A DNA stretch of 64,000 nucleotides from Paenibacillus sp. FSL K6-3182 (GTDB lineage Bacteria; Bacillota; Bacilli; Paenibacillales; Paenibacillaceae): positions 4,087,501 to 4,151,500 of the forward strand of contig NZ_CP150265.1 of NCBI RefSeq assembly GCF_037976325.1, in the 5' to 3' direction. Below, piece by piece: positions 63,277 to 64,000 of the stretch. The translations under genes and the position numbers were made by a program. Positions within the stretch are counted from its first letter, which is position 1; each line of letters opens with the position of its first letter. The notes under the pieces are model-generated. The model worked only from the letters and a program-made list of their open reading frames with translations. It made no database searches and was not told where the DNA came from.

Positions 63277-64000
63277 ATGTCAACTTTTCTGTACAGATTG
63301 GGTAAGTCAGCCTATACCAAGCCGTGGTATTTCATTATTAGCTGGATCGCAATTCTCGGAGTTGTACTCGCTATACTCGGAGTCAATGGAATCCATGTAA
63401 CCTCCGATATGAAAATTGAGGGAACGGAATCGCAGAAGGTATTGGATCAGTTGTCAGCGGAACTGCCAGAAGCTTCAGGCGGACAAGCCAGCATCGTATT
63501 TACGGCTCCCAAAGACGAACGACTAGATACACCAGAGCGTTTGAGCGCCATTACTAAAGCTGTTAATGATGTTTATAACCTTGAATATGTTATTAATGCT
63601 GCTGAATTGGCTGCTAAAGCCGGCGCTTCAGCTTCAGAAAACGCTCAAGGGAGTGCACCACAACAAGGGGACGGAACAGCGCAAGCAACCACAGGTGAAT
63701 TACCTCCCTTCGGCCCTCTAATGGTCAACGGTGTTCCGGTACCTGGCGTGATGCTTGCCTCTGACGGCAGCGTTGCCCTGTTCCAATTCCAATTCACCGT
63801 TCAGCAAATGTCACTTCCTGAATCGGTACCCGATTCCGTCATCGATGCCGCCATGTCTGTTGAACAAACGGGTATTCAAGCATTGCCAAGCGACTCGCTG
63901 TCAACTAAACCTTCCATTGGTTCGACAGAAGCTATCGGTATTGCCGTAGCTGCCGTTGTGCTATTCATGACACTTGGTTCGGTTGTTGCTGCTGGCTTGC
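63277..64000 (+). CDS. MMPL family transporter (3' end outside window)
   Basis: The first 241 codons of an RND/MMPL-type membrane transporter; the reading frame is open to the window end. N-terminal TM helix (WYFIISWIAILGVVLAILGV), then an extracytoplasmic domain (MKIEGTESQKVLDQLSAELPEASGGQASIVFTAP, with a Gln/Ala/Thr-rich stretch), then the start of TM2 (SIGSTEAIGIAVAAVVLFMTLGSVVAAGL), as in YdfJ/MmpL proteins. Ribosome site AAAGGAG about 12 nt upstream. Likely regulated by the upstream TetR. Confidence 0.9.
   Translation, partial: MSTFLYRLGKSAYTKPWYFIISWIAILGVVLAILGVNGIHVTSDMKIEGTESQKVLDQLSAELPEASGGQASIVFTAPKDERLDTPERLSAITKAVNDVYNLEYVINAAELAAKAGASASENAQGSAPQQGDGTAQATTGELPPFGPLMVNGVPVPGVMLASDGSVALFQFQFTVQQMSLPESVPDSVIDAAMSVEQTGIQALPSDSLSTKPSIGSTEAIGIAVAAVVLFMTLGSVVAAGL

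Overview
The window looks like a chromosome segment of a low-to-mid GC, endospore-forming, Gram-positive bacterium of the Paenibacillaceae, most likely Paenibacillus or a close relative. The evidence is a Ger-type germination receptor operon, a cohesin plus S-layer-homology (SLH) anchor beside very large secreted glycosidases with FIVAR and dockerin-like tails, YesM/YesN-type two-component genes, strong Shine-Dalgarno sequences with many GTG/TTG starts, and cre-like catabolite sites. I saw no rRNA, tRNA, CRISPR array, prophage or insertion sequence.

Layout. 1-2 kb: an HxlR regulator (cut by the window edge) converging on an FMN reductase/LLM monooxygenase pair. 2.2-8.1 kb: a PepSY-FixH pair and a tightly overlapping FixH-NosD-NosL-NosY-NosF operon, a copper/respiratory maturation set without nosZ in the window. 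8.2-18.4 kb: esterase, IclR, gerBAC receptor operon, old-yellow-enzyme with TetR, and a DHA2 efflux pump with MarR. 18.5-41.0 kb, all on the minus strand: a rhamnoside-utilisation locus. In transcriptional order it encodes an extracytoplasmic binding lipoprotein, a YesM-like kinase and a YesN-like regulator (a likely three-component sensor), then a CUT2 sugar ABC transporter, then two giant GH78 alpha-L-rhamnosidases flanking a single-cohesin SLH anchor. Both enzymes end in Ig-like, cohesin-like, FIVAR, FIVAR and dockerin-like modules, so the locus looks like a small cell-surface complex for rhamnose-rich polysaccharide. 41-47 kb: small genes (a 50-codon membrane ORF, a lipoprotein cytochrome c, a repetitive 39-codon ORF), a gene-poor kilobase, a DUF4181 protein and an APC permease. 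47.5-54.3 kb: oxidative pentose phosphate operon zwf-tkt-tal-gnd with a divergent LysR gene. 54.4-64 kb: an AraC regulator fused in frame to an iron-siderophore-binding lipoprotein, an MFS pump with a MerR-type promoter, TetR, a PhyH/AraC divergent pair, a DUF817 membrane protein, and TetR followed by an MMPL transporter cut by the window end.

The most interesting signals are: (1) the cohesin-SLH/dockerin-like GH78 complex, whose dockerin-like tails have lost most calcium ligands in the same way in both enzymes; (2) an 18-bp dyad motif in front of PepSY-FixH, in front of FixH-NosDLYF, and upstream of the cytochrome c region, with near-identical spacing to a -10 box at the first two; (3) a 39-codon phenylalanine-glutamate/leucine-glycine repeat ORF under the third copy; (4) an AraC-lipoprotein fusion whose linker still contains a Fur-like dyad, a -10 box, a Shine-Dalgarno sequence and a complete lipoprotein signal peptide; and (5) an MFS pump whose conserved N-terminus appears to begin at an ATC codon. 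All calls are from reading the sequence; no database search was run.
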